NCBI GenBank assembly: GCA_030531085.1 | Contig: JAUNOM010000025.1 | Location: 1 to 36,038, forward strand | Reading direction: 5' to 3' | Length of the DNA: 36,038 nucleotides | Origin: Prevotellaceae bacterium | GTDB lineage: Bacteria > Bacteroidota > Bacteroidia > Bacteroidales > Bacteroidaceae | Part shown: positions 7,744 through 16,683 of the stretch, piece by piece | How positions within the stretch are numbered: position 1 is the first letter of the stretch | Layout: the number at the start of each line of letters is the position of its first letter | Notes under the pieces: model-generated | The model's database searches: none | Told to the model about the DNA's origin: nothing | What the model saw: the letters and a program-made list of their open reading frames with translations, nothing else | Position numbers and translations under genes: made by a program

Positions 7744-8000
7744 TTGTTTAGTTGTTTGGTGGTTTTGTGGTTTGGTTGTTTGGTTGAGTGCTTAGCTGGT
7801 TGGTTGATTGATGAAGTGTGTTGCGGTTGGTTTGAAACCAAAAACTCATCACTCATAATTCACAACTAAAAACTAAAAGCGCTCATCACTCATAATTCAC
7901 AACTAAAAACAAAAGCAACTCATCCCTCATAATTCATAACTCATAATTAAGTTTGTGCAACCAAACAACTAAAAACAAAACAACAAAAAAGCACGACGCA
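7741..8000 (+). repeat. Word-repeat tract D with a 29-bp direct repeat
   Basis: A G/T-rich arm (TTGTTTAGTTGTTTGGTGG and similar, to about 7835) is followed by an A/C-rich arm (7836-8000). Inside the second arm a 29-bp unit beginning CTCATCACTCATAATTC is repeated exactly at 7845-7873 and 7882-7910, and a degraded third unit follows to about 7950. The tract separates the sigma factor from its likely anti-sigma gene. 8001-8097 shows nothing more that I can name. Confidence 0.8.
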
Positions 8001-8097
8001 TTAAACCTTGCATCATTAATAACGTCATAGTAATAGAAAAACGGCGGATGGCTGTGGTCCATCACACTGGAACGGCGTCCGCATAAAATGTAAAGAT

Positions 8098-8463
8098 ATG
8101 AGAAAAATGGAGGAAATACTCAACAAGCCCTACCGCGACCATGGTGCATACCGTGTGCCAGAGGGGTATTTCGACTCCCTGAACAGGCGCGTGATGGATG
8201 CGCTGCCGGACGGGGAGAGGCAGACTCCACGCGGATTGAGGCTGTGGCTGACAACAAAGGCAAGGTATGCGGCTGCCGCCTGCATAGCGGCAGCGGCCAT
8301 GCTGGCGGGAACAGCGGTGTACTATGCGCATGACGGCGCGGAGCAGGAGACCGTAACGGCCGCCATACAGCAGGAGACCATGACGGACGACTACGTACAG
8401 GAGTGCATGGACTATGCCATGGTTGACGGCAACGACCTGTACTCATACCTGTCGGAGCAGTAA
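8098..8463 (+). CDS. Small membrane protein, putative anti-sigma factor
   Basis: A 121-residue protein. Its cytosolic N-terminus carries the YRVPEGYFDSLNRRVMDALP motif, typical of small Bacteroidetes membrane proteins encoded beside ECF sigma factors. One transmembrane helix follows at about residues 58-78 (YAAAACIAAAAMLAGTAVYYA), then a short acidic periplasmic tail. By position between an ECF sigma gene and a Spy-like gene it probably holds the sigma factor at the membrane; that role is inferred. The next gene starts 36 bp downstream. Confidence 0.65.
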   Translation: MRKMEEILNKPYRDHGAYRVPEGYFDSLNRRVMDALPDGERQTPRGLRLWLTTKARYAAAACIAAAAMLAGTAVYYAHDGAEQETVTAAIQQETMTDDYVQECMDYAMVDGNDLYSYLSEQ

Positions 8464-8499
8464 ACGGAAGTTCTATAACATTATAATAAAGGCATCACT

Positions 8500-8988
8500 A
8501 TGAGGAGACTGGTTTGCATTATAATAATGGCCGTGATGACAATGGCCGCCAGTGCGGAAAGGGAGGAGCAGAGATTCAATCCGCAGAAGTTCAGGATGGA
8601 GCAGAGGGAGTTCATAACCAGGGAGGCGAAGCTGACACCGCAGGAGGCTGCCAAGTTCTTCCCACTGTTCAATGAGCTGCAGGACAAGCAGCGCGCGCTG
8701 TTCAACAGGCAGAGACAGCTGGCCCGGCAGAAGCCGGCAAGCGAGAAGGAGGCGGCGGACATAATAGAGGACATGGACGAGATAGATATGCAGATAGCGA
8801 AGCTGCGCGCGCAGTACCACCGCAAGTTCTGCAAGGCCATACCGGCAACAAAGGTGAACATGAGCATAAAGGCAGAGGAGAAGTTCAAGCACAAGATGAT
8901 GGACAGGCTCGTGCGCAGGCCGAACGCGCCCAAGGCTCCTGCAAAGGCCGACAGGCAACACAGGGGCAGGAAGCCGAACAGTAAATAA
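8500..8988 (+). CDS. Periplasmic Spy/CpxP-like protein
   Basis: A 162-residue secreted protein with signal peptide MRRLVCIIIMAVMTMAASA. The mature part is helical and charged, with the repeated LTPQEAAKFFPLFNELQDKQR and AEEKFKHKMMDRL patterns typical of Spy/CpxP-type periplasmic chaperones and sensors. The tail is basic and rich in Arg/Lys. As the third gene after an ECF sigma factor and a small membrane protein it may sense envelope stress or be a regulon product. It ends before a bidirectional terminator shared with korB. Confidence 0.7.
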   Translation: MRRLVCIIIMAVMTMAASAEREEQRFNPQKFRMEQREFITREAKLTPQEAAKFFPLFNELQDKQRALFNRQRQLARQKPASEKEAADIIEDMDEIDMQIAKLRAQYHRKFCKAIPATKVNMSIKAEEKFKHKMMDRLVRRPNAPKAPAKADRQHRGRKPNSK

Positions 8989-9101
8989 CACGTGACTAAT
9001 CATATACAATACTAACCACTATACTTACTGATAACGTTTTGTATTTAGGGTAGACACCGGAGTGAAAAATCTCCTTTCCCCCGAAAGGGAGGGAAAAATT
9101 A

Positions 9102-9140
9102 AGAGCCATCCACGTCAGAAACGTGGATGGCTCTCGCTTT
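9102..9140 (+). terminator. Bidirectional terminator between the Spy-like gene and korB
   Basis: A perfect 14-bp stem (AGAGCCATCCACGT at 9102-9115 with its complement at 9121-9134) has a 5-nt loop and is followed by a T-rich run. It lies between convergent genes. A smaller hairpin (CCTTTC-CCCC-GAAAGG) lies just before it. Confidence 0.85.
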
Positions 9141-9184
9141 TATTATTATGTCTGTGTTATTCCCTCCTGTATGAGAGGCTGTCA

Positions 9185-10189
9185 TCACTTAACCTCCCAG
9201 ATGTCATTTGTCTCAAGCAGCTCGGCGAAGTTGTGGTACTTCTTCGCAGCCTTCACCTCCTCTATCTGCGCTGTAACGGCGTCATCGTATGTCGGGGCCT
9301 CAACGTCACGTATCACACCGAGAGCCACAGGGAAGCCGTCACCGTTGCCCATAAGGGCAAGCTTCAGCTGCAGGGTGTTGTCCTCGCAGTGCGCGTCGTG
9401 CACCAGTATGTCCTTCTCCGTGATGCCGTTCTCGCCAATCTTCACGACCTTCAGTCCGAAACCCTCCTGCACAAGGCCATACTCCCTGTCCTTGCCGAAT
9501 ATCAGAGGCTGTCCGTGCTCCACGTAGATGGCGTTCTCCGCACGCCCGGCCTTGTTGTATACCGCGCTGTGACAGCCGTCATTGAATATCACACAGTTCT
9601 GCAGCACCTCCACAACACTGGCGCCCTTGTGGGCGTTCGCGGCCTTGAGGACCTCCACAGTGTGCGCACCGTCGGTGGCAACGGTACGCGCGAAGAAGTG
9701 TCCGCGTGCGCCAAAGCACAGCTCGGCAGGACGGAACGGGTCCTCAACAGTGCCGTAAGGTGACGACTTGCTGACAAAGCCGCGCGGCGATGTCGGTGAG
9801 TACTGTCCCTTGGTAAGGCCGTATATGCGGTTGTTAAGCAGTATCATGTTGAGGTTTATATTACGGCGGTTGGCGTGGATGAAATGGTTTCCGCCGATGG
9901 CGAGGCCGTCACCGTCACCGCTTATCTGCCATACAGTGAGCGCAGGGTTGGCAACCTTGGCGCCTGTGGCGATGGCCGCTGCACGGCCGTGGATGGTGTT
10001 CATGCCGTATGTGGCCATATAGTGCGGCAGTCGGCTTGAGCAACCGATACCGGAGATGACCGCTGTATTCCAAGGCTCTACGCCTATCTCCGCCATAGCC
10101 TTGTGTAATGATGCGAGGAAGAAGTGGTCGCCGCATCCCGGACACCAGCGTGGCTGTCCTTTCTTATAGTCAGAAGCTGTAAATGCCAT
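9185..10189 (-). CDS. korB: 2-oxoacid:ferredoxin oxidoreductase, beta subunit
   Basis: The thiamine-diphosphate-binding subunit of a 2-oxoacid (probably 2-oxoglutarate) ferredoxin oxidoreductase, which makes or carboxylates acyl-CoA with reduced ferredoxin in anaerobes. CPGCG is at residues 16-20. The TPP/Mg motif is GDGD (91-94) with LNNRIYGLT (118-126). At 334 residues it has normal length. It follows korA by 27 bp. The 2-oxoglutarate assignment rests on the fused alpha partner and family look; a pyruvate or branched-chain preference cannot be excluded. Confidence 0.9.
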   Translation of the reverse strand: MAFTASDYKKGQPRWCPGCGDHFFLASLHKAMAEIGVEPWNTAVISGIGCSSRLPHYMATYGMNTIHGRAAAIATGAKVANPALTVWQISGDGDGLAIGGNHFIHANRRNINLNMILLNNRIYGLTKGQYSPTSPRGFVSKSSPYGTVEDPFRPAELCFGARGHFFARTVATDGAHTVEVLKAANAHKGASVVEVLQNCVIFNDGCHSAVYNKAGRAENAIYVEHGQPLIFGKDREYGLVQEGFGLKVVKIGENGITEKDILVHDAHCEDNTLQLKLALMGNGDGFPVALGVIRDVEAPTYDDAVTAQIEEVKAAKKYHNFAELLETNDIWEVK

Positions 10190-10216
10190 AATCGTTTTAT
10201 TTCTACTTTAGTCCGT

Positions 10217-12064
10217 TTACTTGTTAATGATTGCTGTGAATGCCTCCACGAGTTCGTTGACAATAAATGGCTGTCCCTTAACCTGGTTGAACTGTTCCGG
10301 CAAAAATCCGTCAACCTTCATGCGGAGGAAGGCCGCAAGCTGTCCCATGTTCTGCTCTGCCACAACCACCTTCGGGTACTTCTTCAGCACTTCTGCGGTG
10401 TTCTTAGGCAGAGGATTGATGAACTTGAAGTGCGCCTGCGCCACCTTCATGCCCTTGGCGCGCATCTCCTCCATCGCTGCGCGCAGGTGGCCGTATGTTC
10501 CACCGAAGCCAACGATGAGCAGCTCCGCGTCATCAGCGTCACCCAGCACCTCAAGGTCAGGCACCTGGATGTTGTCTATCTTTGCCTGACGGCGGCGTGT
10601 CATGAGGTCGTGATTGTCAGGTGCGGTTGATATGGCGCCGGTCTTGTCGTCCTTCTCCAGTCCTCCAAGCACGTGCTGGAAGCCCTCGCGCCCAGGTACG
10701 GCCCAATAGCGTGTGCCATTCTCCGCGCGCATATACGGTGTCCACTCGCCCTTCATCTCTTCCGGAACGTATGGCGGGTTGATGGCGGCCATGGCGTTAA
10801 GGTCCGGCAGACGGAAGGCTCCGGAGCCGTTGGCAACGAATGCGTCCGTGAGCAGAACCACAGGGGTCATGTGCTCCAGAGCTATCTTTGAGGCCTGATA
10901 GGCGGCGTCAAAGCAGTCCGTAGGACTTGTGGCCGCGAGAACAGGCATAGGAGATTCGCCGTTACGGCCGAAGAGAACCTGAAGCAGGTCGGTCTGTTCA
11001 GACTTGGTAGGCAGGCCTGTGGCAGGTCCGCCACGCTGAACATCGAGCACAACGAGCGGCAGCTCCATGATGACCGCAAGGTTCATGGCCTCTGACTTCA
11101 GACAGATGCCGGGGCCGGACGTGGATGTCACGGCGAGAGCGCCGGCAAATGACGCGCCTACTGATGACGCGCAGCCTGCTATCTCATCCTCACACTGCAC
11201 TGTTGTCACCCCAAGTGACTTGTGCTTTGACAGCTCATGGAGCACGTCTGTGGCAGGAGTGATAGGGTAAGAGCCAAGATACAGCTTGAGACCGGCCTTC
11301 TCTGCGGCGGCGATGAAGCCGTATGCGGTGGCCTTGTTGCCCGTGATGTCCATGTAACGGCCGGGAGTCTTGGTCTTGGACTCGATGCGGTACACGTTGA
11401 CAGCGGACGAGTGTGTGTTATGTCCATAGTCATATCCGGCCTGTATCACCTTGATATTGGCTTCAGCGACACCCGGCTTCTTGGCGAACTTGTCCCTGAG
11501 GAAGTTGAACACCAGCTCAAGGTCACGGCTGAACAGCCAGCATACCAGTCCGAGTGCGAACATATTACGGCACTTCAGCATAGCCTTGTTGTCCATGCCG
11601 CTGTCGGTCAGAGCGTCCTTCACCATCTTTGTGATCGGGCACTGTATCACACGGTCCGGGTCAATGCCCATCTCGCCGAGATAGTCTGCGGTCTGGAACT
11701 GGGCCTTGTCAAGGTCTGACTGCTGGAAGGAGTCAGTGTCTATGATTATCGTGGCCTGCGGCTTGGCATACTTGTACTGTGTCTTTAGGGCGGCGGCGTT
11801 CATCGCGACGAGAACATCACACTGGTCACCCGGAGTGAACACCTGTGAGGCTCCTATATGCACCTGAAAGCCGGACACACCTGTAAGAGATCCTTGCGGA
11901 GCACGTATGTCAGCGGGATAGTCAGGAAAAGTAGAAATACTGTTACCAACGGTAGCCGATACCGTGGAGAAGATGTTTCCGGCGAGCTGCATACCGTCAC
12001 CGGAATCACCGGAGAAGCGAACTACAACCTGTTCCAACTCCTTAATGTCCAATTCTTCTGCCAT
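10217..12064 (-). CDS. korA: 2-oxoacid:ferredoxin oxidoreductase, fused gamma-alpha subunit
   Basis: A 615-residue protein. Residues about 1-200 form the gamma domain (VVVRFSGDSGDGMQLAGN at 14-30). From about 240 comes the pyrimidine-binding alpha domain with YPITPATD (266-273) and the QCEDEIAGC segment. It forms the active enzyme with KorB. This gamma-alpha fusion is the normal Bacteroidetes arrangement. A good promoter at 12151-12182 and a palindrome over its -33 box precede it, so korAB is probably an independently regulated two-gene operon. Start MAEELDIKELEQ. Confidence 0.92.
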   Translation of the reverse strand: MAEELDIKELEQVVVRFSGDSGDGMQLAGNIFSTVSATVGNSISTFPDYPADIRAPQGSLTGVSGFQVHIGASQVFTPGDQCDVLVAMNAAALKTQYKYAKPQATIIIDTDSFQQSDLDKAQFQTADYLGEMGIDPDRVIQCPITKMVKDALTDSGMDNKAMLKCRNMFALGLVCWLFSRDLELVFNFLRDKFAKKPGVAEANIKVIQAGYDYGHNTHSSAVNVYRIESKTKTPGRYMDITGNKATAYGFIAAAEKAGLKLYLGSYPITPATDVLHELSKHKSLGVTTVQCEDEIAGCASSVGASFAGALAVTSTSGPGICLKSEAMNLAVIMELPLVVLDVQRGGPATGLPTKSEQTDLLQVLFGRNGESPMPVLAATSPTDCFDAAYQASKIALEHMTPVVLLTDAFVANGSGAFRLPDLNAMAAINPPYVPEEMKGEWTPYMRAENGTRYWAVPGREGFQHVLGGLEKDDKTGAISTAPDNHDLMTRRRQAKIDNIQVPDLEVLGDADDAELLIVGFGGTYGHLRAAMEEMRAKGMKVAQAHFKFINPLPKNTAEVLKKYPKVVVAEQNMGQLAAFLRMKVDGFLPEQFNQVKGQPFIVNELVEAFTAIINK

Positions 12065-12150
12065 AATAGTCTTTATTCTGTTATAATTTGATTGTCAAAA
12101 TATTGAGAGTGAGAATACACTCGCTTGTTATCCTATGAAGTAAACAAGTG

Positions 12151-12193
12151 CAAAATTACTCATTTCTTATGAAATGACAAAACGTTTTGACAT
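12151..12193 (-). promoter_or_regulatory. korAB promoter with palindromic operator
   Basis: On the - strand TTTTG near 12182-12178, a 19-nt spacer and TAATTTTG (12158-12151) give a consensus promoter. The 20-bp palindrome ATGACAAAACGTTTTGACAT at 12174-12193 (one mismatched pair) covers the -33 box and is a likely operator. The leader is about 80 nt. The rest of the 12065-12259 gap shows nothing else. Confidence 0.65.
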
Positions 12194-12259
12194 AAAAATG
12201 CCCTGAATACTATCGTTTTGCTACTTTAAGACAAGTTTTTACCACTTTGTGTCACTTTT

Positions 12260-12736
12260 TTACCCTGCGCGCCTGCACAGAAAATCCATATAAGTGCGTA
12301 TGGCCAGCTCCACCATACGTACGCATGGGCGCTTTCTGTAATACTCGTCAGTGCGCTCATCAGGGGTCGGATTCGTGTTGACATTGGAGACATAGCCCTT
12401 CAACAGCTCACGGCATATCAGGCTGCCTGTCTGTTCCTTGAACGCAGCCGCCAGCTCCTGCACCGCCTTGTAGTTCAAAGCCTTCACCTCCTTGTCCGCC
12501 TTTTCAGAGGCAATCTCAAGGCCTGCGAGCATAAACATGCCCGACGCGGTGCCGCAAGTCTCGCGCATACGGCCTATTCCACCTCCAAACGAGGCGGAGA
12601 TACGCGCCATCAGCCCCTCTGGCACACCGTACCAGTCGGCAAAGGCAAGAGTAACAGACTGCGAGCAGTTGTAACCTTGCTTGAAATATTCCACACCTTT
12701 AGCCACACGGCGTTCCGTCTCTTCCTTCCAGTCCAT
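12260..12736 (-). CDS. C_GCAxxG_C_C family redox-active protein
   Basis: A 158-residue protein with the family's spaced cysteines: Cys24 (YNCSQSV), Cys61 in GRMRETCGTASG, Cys108 (SLICREL) and Cys138 (KRPCVRM). The family motif is C...GCAxxG...C...C and its members are thought to bind a metal or undergo redox chemistry; the substrate is unknown. Start MDWKEETERR fits the family. It lies 77 bp after the DUF554 gene on the same strand and is likely the last gene of that operon. No signal peptide. Confidence 0.85.
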   Translation of the reverse strand: MDWKEETERRVAKGVEYFKQGYNCSQSVTLAFADWYGVPEGLMARISASFGGGIGRMRETCGTASGMFMLAGLEIASEKADKEVKALNYKAVQELAAAFKEQTGSLICRELLKGYVSNVNTNPTPDERTDEYYRKRPCVRMVELAIRTYMDFLCRRAG

Positions 12737-12813
12737 AGTCTTTATACATTTTAATGTTCATGATGGGTGCGTTCCCCACCTTAAATATTTATGTTGTCTC
12801 TTGATATTCACAG

Positions 12814-13515
12814 TCAGCACAGCACACTCCTAAGCAGGAAGAACAGCGGCGGCACCAGCAATGCCGGCAGCATCTGCAGTGTATGACAGTCACGCAGCTT
12901 CAGAATATCTATCCCTGAAGCGGTTATCAGTATTCCTCCTATTATGGACAGCTCCGTCATCAGCTCCGGAGAGATGGCCGATGCGCTCACCTTGGCTATG
13001 AGATAGAACATTCCCTGCCAGCAGAACAGCACGGGAGCGGCCCAAAGCATTCCGATACCATACGTTGCGGACAGCACCATGGAGGACACAAGGTCAAGCG
13101 TGGCGTTGGTAAAGAGATAGGTATTGTCACCTTGCAGCGCCGACATGACAGGGCCAAGCATTGAGAATGTGCCTATGCAGTAGAGCAGACAGCCTGTTGT
13201 AAGACCGTCGGCAAGGCTGCCGCCGCCCTGTTCCGCGGTCTCACCGGACTGCCGTCCGCACCCCAGGGAGCGGATACGCTCCAGCTTCATGGCGCATCCT
13301 GCCAGTGATCCTACAGCCATCGCCACGATGAAGAGCAACGGATACTGGCTGTCAGGCATATTATGCGCAAAGGCGTTGGCCCCAAGCAGCAGAGTACACA
13401 CGCCAAGGGCGGTGAACAAAGCCTCCTGATACTGTTTCTTTATGCCGCGGCGCAGTATGCTTCCGGCAACGGTACCGGCCACAATACAGCACGTGTTCAC
13501 TATCGTCCCAATCAT
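12814..13515 (-). CDS. DUF554 family integral membrane protein
   Basis: A 233-residue protein starting MIGTIVNTCCIVAGTVAGSILRRG, the characteristic DUF554 N-terminus. About seven hydrophobic helices follow, with conserved FTALGVCTLLLGANAF and a glycine-rich end. The start at 13515 is fixed by the family and by a 4-bp ATGA overlap with the stop of the upstream peptidase-like gene, a sign of translational coupling. A longer upstream frame lies inside that gene and is ignored. Function is unknown; a transporter role is often suggested for the family. Confidence 0.85.
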   Translation of the reverse strand: MIGTIVNTCCIVAGTVAGSILRRGIKKQYQEALFTALGVCTLLLGANAFAHNMPDSQYPLLFIVAMAVGSLAGCAMKLERIRSLGCGRQSGETAEQGGGSLADGLTTGCLLYCIGTFSMLGPVMSALQGDNTYLFTNATLDLVSSMVLSATYGIGMLWAAPVLFCWQGMFYLIAKVSASAISPELMTELSIIGGILITASGIDILKLRDCHTLQMLPALLVPPLFFLLRSVLC

Positions 13516-14534
13516 TCTGTTATCTCTATAATGCCGACATTGCTTGTATGCTTCATGAAAAACTCCTCGCTGACGAGCCTGCATCCCTTCATTCCCCAGT
13601 CCGGGCCGTATGAGTTCAGACACAGGAACTTGCCGTCCACCATGCCGATTATTGCCACGGCATGGTCTGACGCAGCACCTCCGCCGCGCTTCTGGTGCGA
13701 GGGCTCACACCCGTACTCCCAATATACGGCGTGCCCCTGGCCCAATGACTCGCGTACCATAGCCAGCAACTGACGCATAGGCAGATTGCGGTATTCATGA
13801 TAACGGCGGTTATCGGACACCTCAAGAGCCACCACCGCGCCCCATGGATGTGTATCCTCCGAGGCATACCACCGCCATGTCTGGTAATACATGACACTCT
13901 CCGCAAACTGTTGGGGGGTATAGCGCATGGACAGATAGTAGAAGGATTCCGTTTCGGGCTTCAGAAAATCATGAGTCAGCCGCTTATGGCGCGTTACAGT
14001 GAATGTTGGCAGCAGTTCCTTCATCCGCCGTCTCATGTCTTCGGGCGACTGTCTCATCGCAACCGCACTGGCCGCCATCAGAGAAAGCTTCCTTTCCAGG
14101 ACACTGCTGTTGGTGATGGCACGCCGCTCGTGCATATACGGCACCAGACCATACTGTGCTATGAGGCGCAAAGCGTCGGGTCCCACTCCAGTCATGGAGA
14201 TAGTGCCGCGTCCACCGTCTGTAATCTTACCGCCACTGCGCAGTATGTCATAGCGTTCCATAGCCTGTTCCTCCATCAGATGGCCCATAAGCCACTGCCT
14301 GGACAAGGTAACGCTGTCACCGCGCCGGGCCGCCTCATGCTCTATACACGCACACATCGCATAAATCCAGCAGGCGGATGTCCGCCCCTGGTCATACAGC
14401 AGGCCGGGACTGTGTGGCAAAAGGACGCTGACACTGTCTGCCAAACGCGCCTCATGGCCGTCTGTCCCGGCAGGACGGCCACAACCTGCCGCCACAAGAG
14501 CGGCGGTAATCATCAGCAATAGAAACCTTGTCAT
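13512..14534 (-). CDS. Lipoprotein with papain-like (C1/bleomycin-hydrolase-type) cysteine peptidase domain
   Basis: A 340-residue protein with lipobox LVAAGC (Cys18), so probably anchored in the envelope. The catalytic set of clan CA C1 peptidases is visible: Gln49 and Cys55 in YDQGRTSACWIYAM, His291 in ASDHAVAIIG, and Asn307 in FLCLNSYGPDWG. The Cys-Trp and the NSYG box are closest to C1B aminopeptidase C/bleomycin hydrolase. It may trim peptides at the cell surface or in the periplasm. It overlaps the DUF554 start by 4 bp and leads a likely three-gene operon. Confidence 0.82.
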   Translation of the reverse strand: MTRFLLLMITAALVAAGCGRPAGTDGHEARLADSVSVLLPHSPGLLYDQGRTSACWIYAMCACIEHEAARRGDSVTLSRQWLMGHLMEEQAMERYDILRSGGKITDGGRGTISMTGVGPDALRLIAQYGLVPYMHERRAITNSSVLERKLSLMAASAVAMRQSPEDMRRRMKELLPTFTVTRHKRLTHDFLKPETESFYYLSMRYTPQQFAESVMYYQTWRWYASEDTHPWGAVVALEVSDNRRYHEYRNLPMRQLLAMVRESLGQGHAVYWEYGCEPSHQKRGGGAASDHAVAIIGMVDGKFLCLNSYGPDWGMKGCRLVSEEFFMKHTSNVGIIEITE

Positions 14535-14559
14535 CTGTCCGAATAATCTTTTACGGATG

Positions 14560-14567
14560 CAAAATTA
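14560..14567 (-). promoter_or_regulatory. Promoter -7 box for the peptidase operon
   Basis: On the - strand TAATTTTG (14567-14560) lies 25 nt before the ATG. A clear -33 box is not visible in the AT-rich sequence upstream. Confidence 0.5.
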
Positions 14568-14705
14568 CAAAAAAAATCAAACATACATTATTATATATAA
14601 TATTTTAACAGTCAAAATAACACTATTTTGCAACATTCACTTTGCAAAATGATAGAAATTGCACTCTATTTCTCGCTTTTTTGATTTATTAAACAGTATT
14701 CCTGC

Positions 14706-14735
14706 TTGTTATACAAAATATTTTTTGTAACTTTG
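14706..14735 (+). promoter_or_regulatory. pckA promoter
   Basis: TTG (14706-14708), a 19-nt spacer and TAACTTTG (14728-14735) match the Bacteroidetes consensus. The leader is about 110 nt with no obvious known riboswitch. The AT-rich 14568-14705 divergent region holds no gene. Confidence 0.75.
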
Positions 14736-14851
14736 CAGCAAATATGGAGTGTAAGGTTTTCATGCTGACGCAGAAGCGTTGTGGGATATCTTGCAGGGAA
14801 TATTCAGGAGTGACACACTTTAAGTTCATTAAATAAATTTTCTATCAAGTA

Positions 14852-16453
14852 ATGGCAACATTAGATCTGACACAGTATGGCATCACTGGCTCAACAGTGA
14901 TTGCGCACAATCCATCCTACGAGCAGCTGTTCGAGGAGGAGACAAAGGCAGGCCTCGAGGGCTACGAGGTTGGTAAGAACACTGAGCTTGGCGCGGTAAA
15001 CGTCATGACAGGCATCTACACTGGCCGTTCTCCTAAGGACAAGTACATCGTGATGGATGCTAACTCAAAGGACACTGTATGGTGGACCACAGAGGAATAC
15101 AAGAATGACAACCACCCAATGTCCGAGGAGGTATGGGCCCAGGTCAAGGAGATAGCCAAGAAGGAGCTTTGTAACAAGAACCTCTACGTGGTTGACGCCT
15201 TCTGCGGTGCTAACAAGGACACACGCATGGCCGTACGCTTCATCGTTGAGGTAGCATGGCAGGCACACTTCGTTACCAATATGTTCATACAGCCAACAGC
15301 AGAGGAGCTTGCTGACTTCACACCTGACTTCGTTGTCTACAACGCGTCAAAGGCTAAGGTTGCCAACTACGCAGAGCTGGGACTCAACTCTGAGACCTGT
15401 GTGGCTTTCAACACAACAAGCAAGGAGCAGGTTATCATCAACACATGGTACGGCGGCGAGATGAAGAAGGGTATGTTCTCTATGATGAACTACTTCCTCC
15501 CACTCAAGGGCATCGCGTCAATGCACTGCTCTGCCAACTGCGACATGAACGGTGAGAACACAGCCATATTCTTCGGTCTCTCCGGTACAGGTAAGACCAC
15601 ACTGTCAACTGATCCTAAGCGCCGCCTCATCGGTGACGACGAGCACGGCTGGGACGACAACGGCGTGTTCAACTTCGAGGGCGGATGCTACGCTAAGGTT
15701 ATCGGTCTCTCCAAGGAGCACGAGCCAGACATCTACGGAGCCATCAAGCGCAACGCTCTTCTTGAGAACGTTACAGTGGCTGAGGACGGCACAATCGACT
15801 TCAACGACAAGTCCGTTACCGAGAACACACGTGTGTCTTACCCTATCAACCACATCAACAACATACAGCCAGGCTCATCAGCACCTGCTGCGAAGAACGT
15901 CATCTTCCTCTCTGCTGACGCATTCGGCGTGCTTCCTCCAGTGTCTATCCTGACACCAGAGCAGACTCAGTACTACTTCCTCTCTGGCTTCACAGCAAAG
16001 CTTGCAGGCACAGAGCGCGGTATAACCGAGCCTACACCTACATTCTCCGCTTGCTTCGGTCAGGCTTTCCTTGAGCTTCACCCAACAAAGTACGCAGAGG
16101 AGCTGGTTAAGAAGATGCAGAAGTCTGGCGCCAAGGCATATCTCGTTAACACCGGATGGAACGGTACTGGCAAGCGTATCTCAATACCTGACACACGCGG
16201 TATCATCGACGCCATCCTTGACGGCTCTATCCTCAAGGCTGAGACCAAGAAGATTCCAATGTTCGACTTCGAGGTTCCAACATCTCTGCCTAACGTTAAC
16301 CCTGCCATCCTTGACCCACGCGACACATACGACTGCGCTTGCAAGTGGGAGGAGAAGGCTAAGGACCTCGCAGGCCGCTTCATCAAGAACTTCGCTAAGT
16401 ACACTACCAACGAGGCAGGTAAGGCTCTCGTCGCAGCTGGCCCACAGCTCTAA
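14852..16453 (+). CDS. pckA: Phosphoenolpyruvate carboxykinase (ATP)
   Basis: PEPCK interconverts oxaloacetate and PEP. In fermentative Bacteroidales it mainly fixes CO2 on PEP to form oxaloacetate for succinate production. The P-loop GLSGTGKTT is at residues 242-250 and the kinase-2 motif LIGDDEHGW at 259-267; YTGRSPKDK is near 56-64. It has 533 residues, normal length. Codon use differs visibly from the neighbours (ATC rather than ATA for Ile, many GTT and TCT), as expected for a very highly expressed gene rather than for transfer. It is a single-gene unit with its own promoter and terminator. Confidence 0.97.
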   Translation: MATLDLTQYGITGSTVIAHNPSYEQLFEEETKAGLEGYEVGKNTELGAVNVMTGIYTGRSPKDKYIVMDANSKDTVWWTTEEYKNDNHPMSEEVWAQVKEIAKKELCNKNLYVVDAFCGANKDTRMAVRFIVEVAWQAHFVTNMFIQPTAEELADFTPDFVVYNASKAKVANYAELGLNSETCVAFNTTSKEQVIINTWYGGEMKKGMFSMMNYFLPLKGIASMHCSANCDMNGENTAIFFGLSGTGKTTLSTDPKRRLIGDDEHGWDDNGVFNFEGGCYAKVIGLSKEHEPDIYGAIKRNALLENVTVAEDGTIDFNDKSVTENTRVSYPINHINNIQPGSSAPAAKNVIFLSADAFGVLPPVSILTPEQTQYYFLSGFTAKLAGTERGITEPTPTFSACFGQAFLELHPTKYAEELVKKMQKSGAKAYLVNTGWNGTGKRISIPDTRGIIDAILDGSILKAETKKIPMFDFEVPTSLPNVNPAILDPRDTYDCACKWEEKAKDLAGRFIKNFAKYTTNEAGKALVAAGPQL

Positions 16454-16508
16454 GCCTGCGCTTAGACACACACCGGCTATAGGTGCGGTGGACTAAACAT
16501 AAAGAATG

Positions 16509-16548
16509 ACGCCACATTGTCTTGCATAAAAGACAGTGTGGCGTTTAT
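16509..16548 (+). terminator. pckA terminator
   Basis: The arms ACGCCACATTGTCTT (16509-16523) and AAGACAGTGTGGCGT (16530-16544) pair with one mismatch and a short loop, followed by TTATTA. Confidence 0.85.
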
Positions 16549-16620
16549 TATATGCGTTGAAAAAAAGTATAACACTATCCACCGCGTATGGAAGATCATG
16601 TTACCGGAGCAACAAGCACA

Positions 16621-16654
16621 AAGGCACAGATGCCGGAAAGCGCATCTGTGCCTT
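16621..16654 (-). terminator. Hairpin, likely terminator of the 16.7-18.4 kb lipoprotein operon
   Basis: A perfect 13-bp stem (AAGGCACAGATGC at 16621-16633 with its complement at 16642-16654) has an 8-nt loop. It lies 30 bp past the stop of the - strand lipoprotein gene. A T-run is weak, so strength is uncertain. Confidence 0.65.
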
Positions 16655-16683
16655 AATTGTCATCCATACGTCATACGGTGATT

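Noticed and set aside
7845-7950. CRISPR-like direct repeats
   Set aside because: Only two exact units with an 8-nt spacer, degraded third unit, no cas genes, and the words belong to the dispersed tract family.
9062-9763. Long + strand frame across korB
   Set aside because: Runs through the terminator hairpin and antisense to korB; residue composition is typical of a shadow frame.
14852-16453. pckA as horizontally acquired because of odd codon use
   Set aside because: The shift (ATC over ATA, GTT, TCT) fits optimal codons of a highly expressed gene; the protein and its promoter are typical of the phylum.
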